DNA of 10,029 bases, taken from NCBI GenBank assembly GCA_003024985.2, contig PXIH01S0000359.1, one strand, 5' to 3'. Below the pieces are notes generated by a model, which did no database searches, was not told where the DNA came from, and worked only from the letters and a program-made list of their open reading frames with translations. A program made the translations under genes and the position numbers. The stretch comes from Euperipatoides rowelli. Taxonomy: Eukaryota > Onychophora > Udeonychophora > Euonychophora > Peripatopsidae. This document shows, piece after piece, positions 1 to 8,147 of the stretch (position 1 is its first letter; each line of letters starts with the position of its first letter).

Positions 1-206
1 GCAATCCTCATGCAAGATTGCAGATATTGTTTGTAAGAAAATTTAGATACATCTGTAATATTGACTGTATCTGTGACATCATCAAAAGCATATTTCAATG
101 TTTATAAAAAAATTTAGATAAGAGTGGAAGGGGTGGTATATCTATTGTTTCTATGGGAGTTAGTCTAAGGAGAACCTTCACATAACTAGTGATGGTGATG
201 AAAGTG

Positions 207-221
207 TTTTTTTTTTTTTTT
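207..221. repeat. T15 homopolymer run
   Basis: Fifteen consecutive T are followed by a short ACACACA tract. This could be a simple microsatellite or, read on the - strand, the A-tail of an old retroposed sequence. I could not identify a SINE or LINE body next to it. Confidence 0.85.
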
Positions 222-1640
222 ACACACAGCATAAGAATGATGCCCTAGGCCACCTTTTTATATTGGTAAAACTAATTAGTACAATAAAATAAGCACCAAA
301 ACTGCTTTAATAAAGAAATAATTGCGATGTTAATGAAAATCGGCACATATTATATAGATTAACATATATATTTTTAGAATCTAAAGAATACCTAGTTGTT
401 ATGTACCTGCTTTAGCAATTATTTCGATTGATAGTTTATTTTGATTGAGAGAGGGCTTGCAATGTTTTATGCAAGATTGGGACTGGCATACTGTTTCAAA
501 AATATGATTAGTAATAATATTGCGTATAAAGTATTTAAACACTTTTATTTATGAAACCCAGATGGGCACATAGAAATACAATTTGGGAATATATAAGTGT
601 TTACAATGCATATTTTCGTGAGAAATGATAAATACTTGCTTTGCAGTTTTCAAGTTTGTGAGCTTAAATTATTTTTTCTTGAATTTTAAATCATATTGCT
701 GGGCCAAGGCAGGGAAAAGGTAATCCTTTTTTTCTTTTAAGGAAGTTTTGTGAAAAATGTGGAACCATACAATTTTTATAATGTTTTGAGGGTTAAACAA
801 TCAAATAATTTCGGGAGGCAAAGAGATGTGCCAAGTGAAACACCCGATTAATGTCCCTTAGATCACTGATGTTTATGGATATGTCATTGACATAAGAGTA
901 TGCACAGACATTTTACTCAAAGCTGTCAGTACAGAAGCCGAATTTCTGAATTCTGGACATTAAGTAGTAAGATAATGTCATGTATACTATGGATCTAAGT
1001 GAGCATCTCTAAAATATTTATCATTTCTTGATAATTTTGCCTTTTCTAGAAAATAAAGATTTAAATCCCATAAAAAAAATAATTAAAGGTAAAAAATCAC
1101 AAATAACTTTCTTTCATGATTGTAAATTCTCAAAGAATTGTTTTAATGTGTTTTCTTTCAAATACGATTTTGTTTTCAATAAATCGTTTTCAAACAAATT
1201 GATCATTTATTTGCAATATAAAGTTCATTCTGCTTTATAAATATTTCGGTCTTTTTTATCCAATCGTTTTCTTTTAGTTTTAGCTATAAAAGTTCAAGAT
1301 GAAGTGAAATTTTTAATTAAAAGACACATTTTGTTGTTTATTGTTAGAATGAAGATGTTAATAGTCTTCATTAATTACTCTTAGTTGATATCAAATTTCA
1401 CTAGTTCTGATTAAAATGATAAAAACTGTTGTCGTCAGCATTAACATCTCTCTGCTTGAAATATTTATTTATAATACTTAATACATTCTCGAATTTCCTG
1501 TACAATGTGATATTTAATTATTTTCATTTAATTGTTTATAATATTCTCTGCAATCCCATGTTTTATCTCATTTTCCATATCATTCCAAGAAACCAAAAGT
1601 TTTGTTGTTGCTGTTGTTATTATAGTTTAATAACTTCTCT

Positions 1641-1670
1641 AATAGATTATGTTTAAATAGATTATGTTTA
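1641..1670. repeat. 15-bp perfect tandem duplication
   Basis: The unit AATAGATTATGTTTA occurs twice back to back (1641-1655 and 1656-1670) with no mismatch. Two copies of a unit this length with no divergence suggest a recent local slippage or duplication event. No function is implied. Confidence 0.9.
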
Positions 1671-1975
1671 TCAGGAAGACAAATTATTAAACTAGACATT
1701 ATGGGTTTGAATATCACTTAAAAGCATGGGTGTTTTGTGTTGTTTAAAAAAGAGAAATCCACCACTTAAAAAATAAGTTATCTAAATATAATGAATTATT
1801 TTGGCATCTAGATGTCAGTGGCTGTATGTTTTTACAAGCATTTTTTTTAAAAGCCTTATAATATCAACCACATTGCATGCCTGTTAAAAACACAATCATG
1901 AATTGGTCACATGTTTCTAATAGTAATGCTATAGAGGGCGCTACTGACATGATGAGACAAATGTGTAAAAATAAT

Positions 1976-1991
1976 AATATGTATAGAAAAA
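1976..1991 (+). repeat. Left target-site duplication of the LINE
   Basis: AATATGTATAGAAAAA is repeated exactly at 6874-6889, directly after the A-tail of the LINE. Length (16 bp), position and lack of mismatches fit the duplication made by target-primed reverse transcription. The left copy runs into four further A residues (1992-1995), so the exact element start is uncertain by a few bases. Confidence 0.9.
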
Positions 1992-2309
1992 AAAATCTAC
2001 CATGAGCCTCCGCACAAGATGGATGCTACATGGGGCTTTTAATTTTGAAGACTTTGATAATGTTAAGTTAGAATGCTGTCATTTTTGGTTTAATACATGT
2101 GACAAGATATGGTATTTAATGAAAGGTGTAGCGGTAAGAAATAAGATATTTTATTTTGCTGTAAAGTTGATAATAGTGTTGCTGTCTCTTATTGTCTGCA
2201 TCTGCAATAGTCAAAGTTGTTTATTGCTGCAGGCCATAAAGGATTTGTTGACTGAGATTGTTTAGTTGTTCTGAGTATTATTTATATGTCGATAATGTAA
2301 GCATGCAAA
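1992..2309 (+). other. LINE 5' leader (UTR) with a short open frame
   Basis: This is the part of the element before the likely ORF1 start. The first bases after the duplication (TCTACCATGAGCCTCCGC) are more GC-rich than the flanks, as LINE 5' ends often are. An ATG at 2002 opens an uninterrupted frame of 87 codons ending at 2265. Its product has a hydrophobic middle (around residues 50-68) and several Cys and Trp, and I recognise no family. In an active copy this region should hold the internal promoter, but I see no promoter motif I can name. The open frame may be a real upstream ORF, a former N-terminal part of ORF1 in another frame, or chance. Confidence 0.6.
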
Positions 2310-3400
2310 ATGGAGAAGATTGGCTCTACTGAGAAAATCAATATCTTAAATAATTTCAAAAGATATAAATCATTGGTCGAGCCTGCGGCTGATGATTTTG
2401 TGAACGTTGACTCTAATTTTAAAATGAAATAATATTATTTGGATGCTTTAGTAAAAACTTTGGAAAACTGAATTTAATAGATAATTTAGTAGAGTTTTCC
2501 GAATTGGACTTCCCTGTCTTTAACTATATAACTTTTAATAGTGAAGAGGCTATGTCAGCATTCAGGAATGGTTTTGCAAATGGTGGTGCTGACAATATTT
2601 TATTCATGATTGCTAAGAATAATATAAAGATGATTTCTTTTTCTTTGCTGTGGATGCCAGTTTTGCAGTTGTGGTTGCAGTAGTAAGAAGGGAATTAGTG
2701 GTATTCGTACAGAATTATGGTTCAATTTTGTCAGTGAAGCAGACTTTTATAAAAATAGCTCAACATAAAATCTTTGAAATGTCTCCTGTTTATGAGCATT
2801 CTGTGCTGAAAGTTGACGTTGGTGTTGAAGATATGCCATACCTAATTCTATCCAAGTTTGGAATAAAAGGATGGGTACAAATAAAAAATAGAAAACTTTT
2901 ATGTTTCAAGTGTTCGAGAGAGAGAGGACTATGACATTCATCATTGTAATTATGCCTGGTGTGGGGTATGTGCTGATCACCAATTGGAGGATCATTCTTG
3001 TAAAAATACTTATAGACATGCTTTGGTATGAGAGCATACTACAGAGGAAAGCAATTCAGTAATGGTGAAGATAGCATGGGGGAAATCGGTATAGAGGAGT
3101 CTGCTTTTAATTGGCAGACAGATAGAAGGATGTTATAAACCTTCTAATAAAAGATTTGGAGGTAAGAATTGTGTGAGGTTGGGCAGTCAGTTCCCTTTGA
3201 AGCAAGAGTTGGGAGATGATAGGAATGTGGGATGCAAATATGATGAGTCTTCTTTTGGAGGTTGTGGTGTGCCATCTGAAAGTGTGGATAATAGCTTATT
3301 GCCACTGAATGATAATCAGTTGGTAGTGGTATCGAATAAGAATAGTGATAGACAATTGAAGGATGCTATTGGCTCTATTTTGAATTTGGAAAATGGCTAA
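2310..3400 (+). pseudogene. LINE ORF1 pseudogene (Gag-like nucleic-acid-binding protein)
   Basis: ORF1 proteins of LINEs coat the element RNA and help integration. The proposed start is the ATG at 2310 (MEKIGSTEK...), the first one that leads into the coding-like frames; the 2002 ATG is the alternative. The frame runs 40 codons to TAA at 2430, moves to another frame near 2462, and to a third by about 2641. The part at 2650-2931 is the clearest, with phrases such as SPVYEHSVLKVDVGVEDMP and KFGIKGWVQIKNRKLLCFKC leading into the first zinc knuckle. A frame change in the GA-rich stretch at 2917-2930 is followed by a second knuckle (2960-3001). TGA at 3029 and TAG at 3092 follow. The C-terminal part is acidic and Asn/Ser-rich and ends with TAA at 3398-3400. 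Family assignment rests on the knuckles and on the position before ORF2. Confidence 0.8.
2902..3001 (+). other. Two zinc-knuckle-like motifs in ORF1
   Basis: The first motif begins C-F-K-C (codons 2902-2913) and continues, after a frame change, to H-H-C (2939-2947). Allowing for the indel, it resembles the C-x2-C-x4-H-x4-C knuckle of Gag-like proteins. The second, in frame from 2960, has Cys at 2960 and 2969, His at 2978 and 2993 and Cys at 2999 (C-G-V-C-A-D-H...D-H-S-C). This resembles the C-x2-C...H...H-x-C version seen in several LINE ORF1 proteins. Such motifs bind single-stranded nucleic acid. Confidence 0.75.
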
Positions 3401-3582
3401 GTTGGTGGCAAGTAAGTTATCTTGCCGGTGGGTGCAGTTATTTTGTGTTGATATTTTTTTGTGGTTTTCTTTTTCCCTCTTCATGTATTTGCTGCTTTGT
3501 TATGTGTGAATAGTGTAAGTATTGATGTTATGTCCAGATAAATTTGTCTTGGCTTTAACCTGTTCCCATAATTAAACTTTTA
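3401..3582 (+). other. ORF1-ORF2 spacer of the LINE
   Basis: About 180 bases separate the ORF1 stop from the ORF2 start. The stretch is T-rich with several stops in all three forward frames and no motif I recognise. A spacer of this kind implies that ORF2 was translated by reinitiation or internal entry rather than by frameshifting from ORF1. Confidence 0.6.
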
Positions 3583-4240
3583 ATGGCTCATAACGTGGAG
3601 TTAAATGTGGTATCTATCAACATATAGAGATTGGATAGCTATGTGAAGAAAAAGAGTTTGCTTAAAAAATTAATGAGTGAGCAAGTGGACATTGTATTTA
3701 TGCAGGAAGTAAAACTAAAAAATGGAAGTGCGCAGTATATGTCTATCTTTAACAAATATTTTTTTTTGTTTATAAGGATTTATCCAATAGGGCAGCCATG
3801 GGTGTGATGATTATGATTGCTAAGTCACTGATTCCTTCTGATGATAAAGTGATAAAAGCTACAAACAGACTAATAGTGGTGAATGCAAAAATTAGTGCAG
3901 GTATTTACCAGCTGATCTCTTATTATGCAACAAATTCTTTGGTGACCAATAAAATTATTGTCCATGAACTTATTCTTCATTGTCAAGCAGATATTCCAAA
4001 TATTCTTGCAACGGACTTAAATGTGAGGTCCATTATCTATTGCCTAAATTGAAAGGTTTTGTGCAGATGGTTGGGCTAATAGATGTAGCTAAGAAATTTA
4101 ATATGGTAGATATATGCACACATTATGGGAATTCACTTGCAAAAATTGATTATGTGTTTATTAAGGGAATTTGAGTGTATTTTAGTATCGTGTACAGCCT
4201 GTGCACTTTTCTGATCATGCGCTCTTGTGTGTTAGGATGC
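3583..4240 (+). other. Apurinic-like (APE) endonuclease domain of ORF2
   Basis: Fragments in three frames line up with the exonuclease-endonuclease-phosphatase fold. They are LNVVSIN at the N-terminus (the metal-binding Asn motif), DIVFMQEV with the Glu codon at 3706-3708, GVMIMIAKS and LISYYATN (the usual x-S-x-Y-A-x-N strand), LATDLN at 4008-4022 (the GDxN motif with Gly replaced but Asp and Asn kept), LAKIDYVF (Asp at 4148-4150) and F-S-D-H with the general-base His at 4216-4218. The first frame change follows a run of T near 3760, consistent with slippage. The domain class is secure. Confidence 0.9.
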
Positions 4241-4819
4241 AGTTGAGGCCTGTGAATATGACACTCTTGTATTCTTCCGAGTCCAGGCATAACTTCATTA
4301 TGCCCATGTTTGGGCTATTGATTAACGATATGTCTAAGATATATATTAAAGCACACCATTTGTTTGACAATAATTTTCTTTTTGGTGAGTGGCTTACGTT
4401 TGGTGGGGTTTTTTATTGAATGGGCCTGTTTTTATTCTAGGAATTATAATGCTAGAATTGCTGAGCTTGAGTCATGCATTAATTTGCTGACTAATATGCA
4501 AAGAGATCAAGTGCCTTTCTTTACTAGATGTAGGATGGAGTTGAATATGTTGTTGAAAGATAGGTAAGCTGTAGCCTACTTGATGTTAAAGAAGAAAATA
4601 GTGGCATCTTTGTATGAAATCAGTAATCTCACTATGGTTAGGTGCTTCAATAAGGGGCAAGCTATACTGATAGATAGGATTGAATCAAATGGAGTGATTT
4701 ATTAGGGTGCTCAAGTTATTGATGTGATTGTGCAAAGTCTTAATAAATATTTTGTGGATGTGGATGGTAGCAGTACTGTGAGTGGTAAGGACACATACTT
4801 TGGTATAGAGCAAGGAGCA

Positions 4820-5660
4820 GAATTTAATTGCTCTATAACGAAAAGGCAGATAAAGGAAGTGTTGGATAAGGTCAATAAGGATTGTTCACAGGGCCCTGAT
4901 ATGATTAATTTTAAAATTTTAAAGATGTTGGCACATGTTTTTGTTCCATGGCTGGTGATGTGTATGAAAGTTGATGCAATGAGCGTGTGATTTACCAGGC
5001 CATAATCAATTCATACTTGATTTACTTTCCAAAGAATGGTAGTGATTTGGATAAACTTCTCAATGTGGACAATCTGCGACCTACAAACATTCAGAATGTC
5101 AAATCCAAAATCTTTGCTAAGTTGTTGAATAATTGACTTTCCTTACTGTTACCTGATTTGTTGTCGTACTTTCAGTTCTCGCTAAAGGGAAAGAACATTC
5201 ATGTTGCTCTGGTGATATTGCAGGCTGCCATTTATCAGATTAAAAGAAAGAAGCTAAAAAGGCATGTGTCATTTTACTGGACGTTGCAAAAGCATACGAC
5301 TGCATAAATCACTCGTATTTGATTTTGTGGATTAAGGGAATATTTCGTCGCTCGACTTTGTCTAGGGCGTTGATCATGTATATCACCAACAAAAATGTTA
5401 TGTCAAATTGAATGCTAGACTTTATCAGTTTTGAAGTATTCGAAGAGGTATCATGCAAGAATTCTTTTTTTAGTGCTAACTTATTTTCCATCTACATTGA
5501 TCAGCTAGTAAGGCTTATAGAGGCCTTGGATTGAGGCATCGGTACTGAAGTTATTAAAGAAAAATGTTTGGTGTCCTGCTTTATGAACGATGTGACTGTG
5601 ATATTAAATGATGCATGTCATTTGCTTTTTGTTATGAATATTATAAATACCTTTGCAGTT
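4820..5660 (+). other. Reverse transcriptase domain of ORF2, catalytic box damaged
   Basis: The N-terminal RT signature is SITKRQIKEVLDKVNKDC followed by S-Q-G-P-D (around 4830-4905), matching the LINE pattern ending in K-x-P-G-P-D. Next come NLRPTNIQNVKSKIFAKLL (the RPI-L-N-K-x-A-K region, 5068-5127) and then motif A, LDVAKAYD, with its catalytic Asp at 5280-5282. After frame changes, R-G-I-x-Q and SANLFSIYIDQL represent motif B. Motif C is F-M-N-D at 5580-5591, where LINEs have Y/F-A-D-D, so the first Asp of the pair is Asn here. INEQKILVWF (near 5676-5705) matches the N-x-x-K segment that follows. Confidence 0.92.
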
Positions 5661-6468
5661 GAAACTTGGTATAGTATTAATGAGCAGAAAATTTTGGTGT
5701 GGTTTCCTTGCTCTGACAAGATTGACTTGACCAATTCCAAAACTTTGCTGAAGAAAGTGCTTAGTTTTCCATTCGCATTTATAGGACCAGTTATGAGGTG
5801 GAAGGTTCAAGAAAGTGTGTTAGACTATGTGCAAGAGGCTGGATTAAGATTAGAAGGAAATTATCTTAATAACGAAAATAAAAATTGTTAATGTCTATAT
5901 TATGCCTAAGTTATTGTATTTTGTGCTGCATGTTAATTTTACTACTTCTTTTATTAAGAAAATTTATTCCCTGGTCAATAGAATACTATGGAATACCAAG
6001 TTGGTGCCTATTAGTTGGAGAACGATATGCATGAATGTGGCTAAGAATGGATTGGGATTGCATGTAATAGATACTTTGGAATTTATAATAATGGATAATG
6101 CTTTCATTGTGTTAAATAAATTTGTGCAAAAGATTGCCCTGGTAATGTCCATCATGCCTACTAATATGCCTCCACCAGTAATTTTAAGATCTAATCCTAT
6201 GTTTGTTTTAGTCAATGCGCATGGGGAACTAGTTGACTGTTTTAATTATCGTAGTACGAAACAATGTTATAGAATGTATCACAATGTCTTGCATGAGGAT
6301 GGTCAAATAAATGTGGCACCCAGGTGTCTCAAAACTATTTTTAAAGACTTTGGAAAGTTAAAGATTGTTCCTAATTTATGTGATTTTCTGTACAAAATTG
6401 TGCATAAGGTGCTCACTATTTACTAATGTAAGAATGAATAGTCATATGGGATAAATGTTGATACTAAA

Positions 6469-6528
6469 TGTAAATTTTGCAATTTGAATAATGATATAGA
6501 TCATTTGCTTTTTATATTTGCATATTTT
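6469..6528 (+). other. C-terminal Cys/His motif remnant of ORF2
   Basis: In the same frame as the preceding segment, the sequence reads C-K-F-C (Cys codons at 6469 and 6478) and D-H-L-L-F-I-F (His codon at 6502). L1- and Tx1-like ORF2 proteins end with a C-x2-C...H-x-x-x...C motif of this shape. The last Cys seems lost, since F-A-Y-F stands where it would be expected. This motif is the main support for the L1/Tx1-like placement. Confidence 0.65.
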
Positions 6529-6838
6529 AATGCTTTAAGGAGCAATAATATAAAGATATATGTGGGGTTTGAGTTGGCTAACAGTGACATAGATTCCTTG
6601 TTGATGTATATGATATAGAACAAATCACAGGCATGGTTGCGGTTATATTCCTGTTTGATTTGATTAATTTTTATCAAAGATGTGTTAGGGTATAATGAGC
6701 CCTTATGGTGAGTGCTGTGACGTTTAGTATTGTGATTTTGGCAAGGCAGTATGTATGATGTATGTTAAAGTAGCTGATAATTATTGTGTCACGGATTGGT
6801 GAACACAATGTACTGTTTTGTATTTTGTGCTTATATGA

Positions 6839-6844
6839 AATAAA
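6839..6844 (+). promoter_or_regulatory. Polyadenylation signal AATAAA of the LINE
   Basis: A canonical AATAAA lies 21 bases before the A10 tail, at the spacing expected for 3' end formation of the element transcript. It is the last such hexamer inside the element. Confidence 0.85.
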
Positions 6845-6847
6845 CTA

Positions 6848-6863
6848 AAGGGTAAAAGCCCTT
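6848..6863 (+). other. 3'-terminal hairpin of the LINE
   Basis: AAGGG (6848-6852) pairs with CCCTT (6859-6863) around the loop TAAAAG; a T-G wobble would close it further to an AAAA loop. It ends two bases before the A-tail. Several LINE groups use a small 3' stem-loop as the recognition site of the reverse transcriptase, so this could be that site. The function is inferred from position only. Confidence 0.6.
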
Positions 6864-6865
6864 CT

Positions 6866-6875
6866 AAAAAAAAAA
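6866..6875 (+). other. LINE poly(A) tail (A10)
   Basis: Ten A residues end the element and run into the right duplication, so one or two A are shared by tail and target. The short tail fits an insertion that is not very recent or an element with an A-rich but not L1-length tail. Confidence 0.85.
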
Positions 6876-6889
6876 TATGTATAGAAAAA
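6874..6889 (+). repeat. Right target-site duplication of the LINE
   Basis: This is an exact copy of the 16 bases at 1976-1991, placed directly after the A-tail. The reconstructed empty site reads straight from the left flank through one copy of the duplication into TATTCCATAAA. Confidence 0.9.
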
Positions 6890-7639
6890 TATTCCATAAA
6901 AACAGTGTGGTGATTAAAATCTGCATTAATCCTTTCAAGTAAGGATGTGTGCAATTCTTCTGTAGGTAATATTCTAAATTAGTGTATGCTCCTTCCAAGA
7001 AAAATAATGTAAAAATCTTAATTAGGATTTCAGATGATTAAAAAAATATAACTTGGTCTATTCTCACCATTAATTTGTAAATACAATTAACAATCATTTT
7101 AACTTTAAATAAAGACAACAGAGGAAGCAATGGTAATTTATTTTTTTGTTCACCATTTTAAAAGCTAATTACACAAAGTAATCCACCCTTCAATCATGAT
7201 TAGAGTGTTGGGAATGAAACAATGATATTTTCTAAACTAATTTAATGATAAATAGTCTAGTCCAGTTTGGGCACTTACTGAGGAATGAAACAATTATGAA
7301 TAAGTTCAAAACGTCTGTTAATAATAAGCATGTCTATAGTGGCTGACCATTTTTATCTTATTATAGTTCTTATTGTTTTAATTTTGAAAATGTTGCTAAT
7401 CAACATACAATATTTTTAGTTAATCAAGCTAAGAATTTATTTTTAAATATATTTAGCCATATGGAATATATGTGTATTTTATTTACACATATTATTATTT
7501 TACAATCTTTCATATTCCTACAAACTCATCTCTTCGTCTGCTTTTAATCTTTGTTACTTGAAAAGTTAGTTAATTTATAGTTTAAGATCTTCTGGTGAAA
7601 TCAATCTGCTCAGAATAATTTTCTGAGTCAGCTAAACTT

Positions 7640-7653
7640 GGGGGGGGGGGGGG
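7640..7653. repeat. G14 homopolymer run
   Basis: Fourteen consecutive G occur in strongly AT-rich DNA. Runs of this length can form G-quadruplex structures and are prone to length change and to sequencing error. No function is implied. Confidence 0.9.
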
Positions 7654-7675
7654 AGAACCTTTAAAAATCTTTGGT

Positions 7676-7712
7676 CCTGCTGATGGATGGTCTTTGAACC
7701 ATGGCCAGCAGG
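7676..7712. other. Nested hairpin (7-bp plus 5-bp stem)
   Basis: CCTGCTG (7676-7682) pairs with CAGCAGG (7706-7712). Inside it ATGGT (7687-7691) pairs with ACCAT (7698-7702) around the loop CTTTGA, with a 4x3 internal loop between the stems. The stem is GC-rich relative to its surroundings. It could be a remnant of a mobile element or a structured RNA; nothing identifies which. Confidence 0.55.
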
Positions 7713-7884
7713 TATATAGTATATCCTGCATTATCCATGTTCATGCACATTGCCTCACAGCCATGGTGCTAGGAGTAAGAAATTTGTTACTGGTTTTTTT
7801 GTCGAAATGTTATCACTTGCAAATTTGTCTAGAATCCCATCATTATTATTTATTGGCAATGAATTTTTAATTTTTAAAATATGC

Positions 7885-7945
7885 TTAATTTAATCTTTGT
7901 ATTATAAATATGCAGTATATATTTATAATACAAATATTAAATTAA
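7885..7945. repeat. Near-perfect 27-bp palindrome with 7-base loop
   Basis: The arm 7885-7911 pairs with 7919-7945 at 26 of 27 positions; the only mismatch is at C7895 opposite A7935. The spacer is GCAGTAT. The arms are almost pure A/T. Perfect pairing over this length is far more than base composition explains. It may be a tiny hairpin MITE, a fold-back duplication, or a precursor-like RNA hairpin. No target-site duplication is obvious. Confidence 0.85.
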
Positions 7946-8147
7946 ACTAGCTAAACCTGGCATAATATCTACTGGTCATTGAAGATATGTAAGCTTACGA
8001 TTAAGAATATTGCTACTATTATAAAAATCTGGAATATATAAATATACATACATACTGTCCATACACTATATATAATTGAGTACCTGGGAGTAGAGATTTG
8101 AGTTTTGGCATATCAATTCCTATATTAGGGACTCAGGATAAACTCCT

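Larger units (their letters stand above)
1..1975. other. AT-rich non-coding DNA, no gene seen
   Basis: No frame on either strand carries a protein I can recognise. The longest open stretches here (about 70-75 codons near 1028-1240 and 1429-1656) use AT-rich codons, show no domain and need non-ATG starts, so I treat them as chance. The stretch holds a T15 run, a 15-bp tandem duplication, an 11-base sequence (ATGCAAGATTG) that occurs at both 10-20 and 469-479, and an 8-bp hairpin (AATGAAGA at 1348-1355 with TCTTCATT at 1365-1372). An AGAGGGCGCT motif sits at 1933-1942. Short exons or ancient diverged repeats cannot be excluded by eye. Confidence 0.7.
3583..6711 (+). pseudogene. LINE ORF2 pseudogene (endonuclease-reverse transcriptase)
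   Basis: ORF2 makes the enzyme that nicks the target and copies the RNA into the nick. The start is ATG 3583 (MAHNVELNVVSIN), which leads directly into the endonuclease. Domains in order are APE-like endonuclease (3583 to about 4240), linker and RT N-terminal part (about 4430-4980), RT palm (about 4981-5660), thumb-like segment (about 5760-6215) and a C-terminal Cys/His remnant (6469-6528). In-frame stops lie at 3625, 4565, 4703, 5134, 5409, 5532, 6424, 6439 and 6616. Frame changes fall near 3760, 4020, 4170-4200, 4390, 4970, 5250, 5430 and 5465 (a pair), and 5850. The end is uncertain: TGA at 6661 or 6709. The span equals about 1040 codons, a little short of typical L1/Tx1 ORF2, so small deletions are likely. 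It cannot make a working enzyme. Confidence 0.93.
1992..6875 (+). mobile_element. Decayed full-length APE-type LINE, L1/Tx1-like
   Basis: The element is about 4.9 kb and is bounded by a perfect 16-bp target-site duplication. It contains, in order, a leader, ORF1 with two Cys/His knuckles, ORF2 with apurinic-like endonuclease, reverse transcriptase and a C-terminal Cys/His remnant, then AATAAA, a small hairpin and A10. The + strand inside the element looks richer in G and T than the flanks. Both ORFs are interrupted many times, so it is a non-autonomous fossil. The order and the C-terminal C-x2-C...H motif suggest the L1/Tx1 group rather than RTE (which normally lacks such an ORF1) or R2-like elements (which have a different endonuclease). 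Clade placement is an inference; LINE identity is secure. Confidence 0.95.

Noticed and set aside
1028-1656. Open frames of about 70-75 codons at 1028-1240 and 1429-1656 as small genes
   Set aside because: They begin at non-ATG codons, are rich in Phe, Asn, Ile and Lys as expected from AT-rich noise, and show no domain.
4200-5900. Reading the broken ORF2 as a multi-exon host gene with introns
   Set aside because: Frame changes occur within continuous homologous protein sequence with no inserted DNA between the pieces, so they are indels, not introns.
3296-6215. Minus-strand open frames at 3296-3484, 5309-5491, 5604-5810 and 5964-6215
   Set aside because: They lie opposite the LINE ORFs, where the + strand carries recognisable ORF1 and ORF2 motifs, so they are shadows with no family features of their own.
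3583-6711. Stop-codon reassignment or programmed frameshifting to explain the broken ORF2
   Set aside because: TAA, TAG and TGA all occur in frame and the frame changes are many and irregular, which fits decay rather than recoding.
2310-6711. LTR retrotransposon or endogenous retrovirus
   Set aside because: There are no long terminal repeats and no protease, integrase or RNase H order. An N-terminal APE endonuclease and an A-tail show a non-LTR element.
7211-7294. 13-base direct repeat GGAATGAAACAAT as a target-site duplication
   Set aside because: The 58 bases between the copies contain no element-like sequence or tail, so coincidence or local duplication is as likely.
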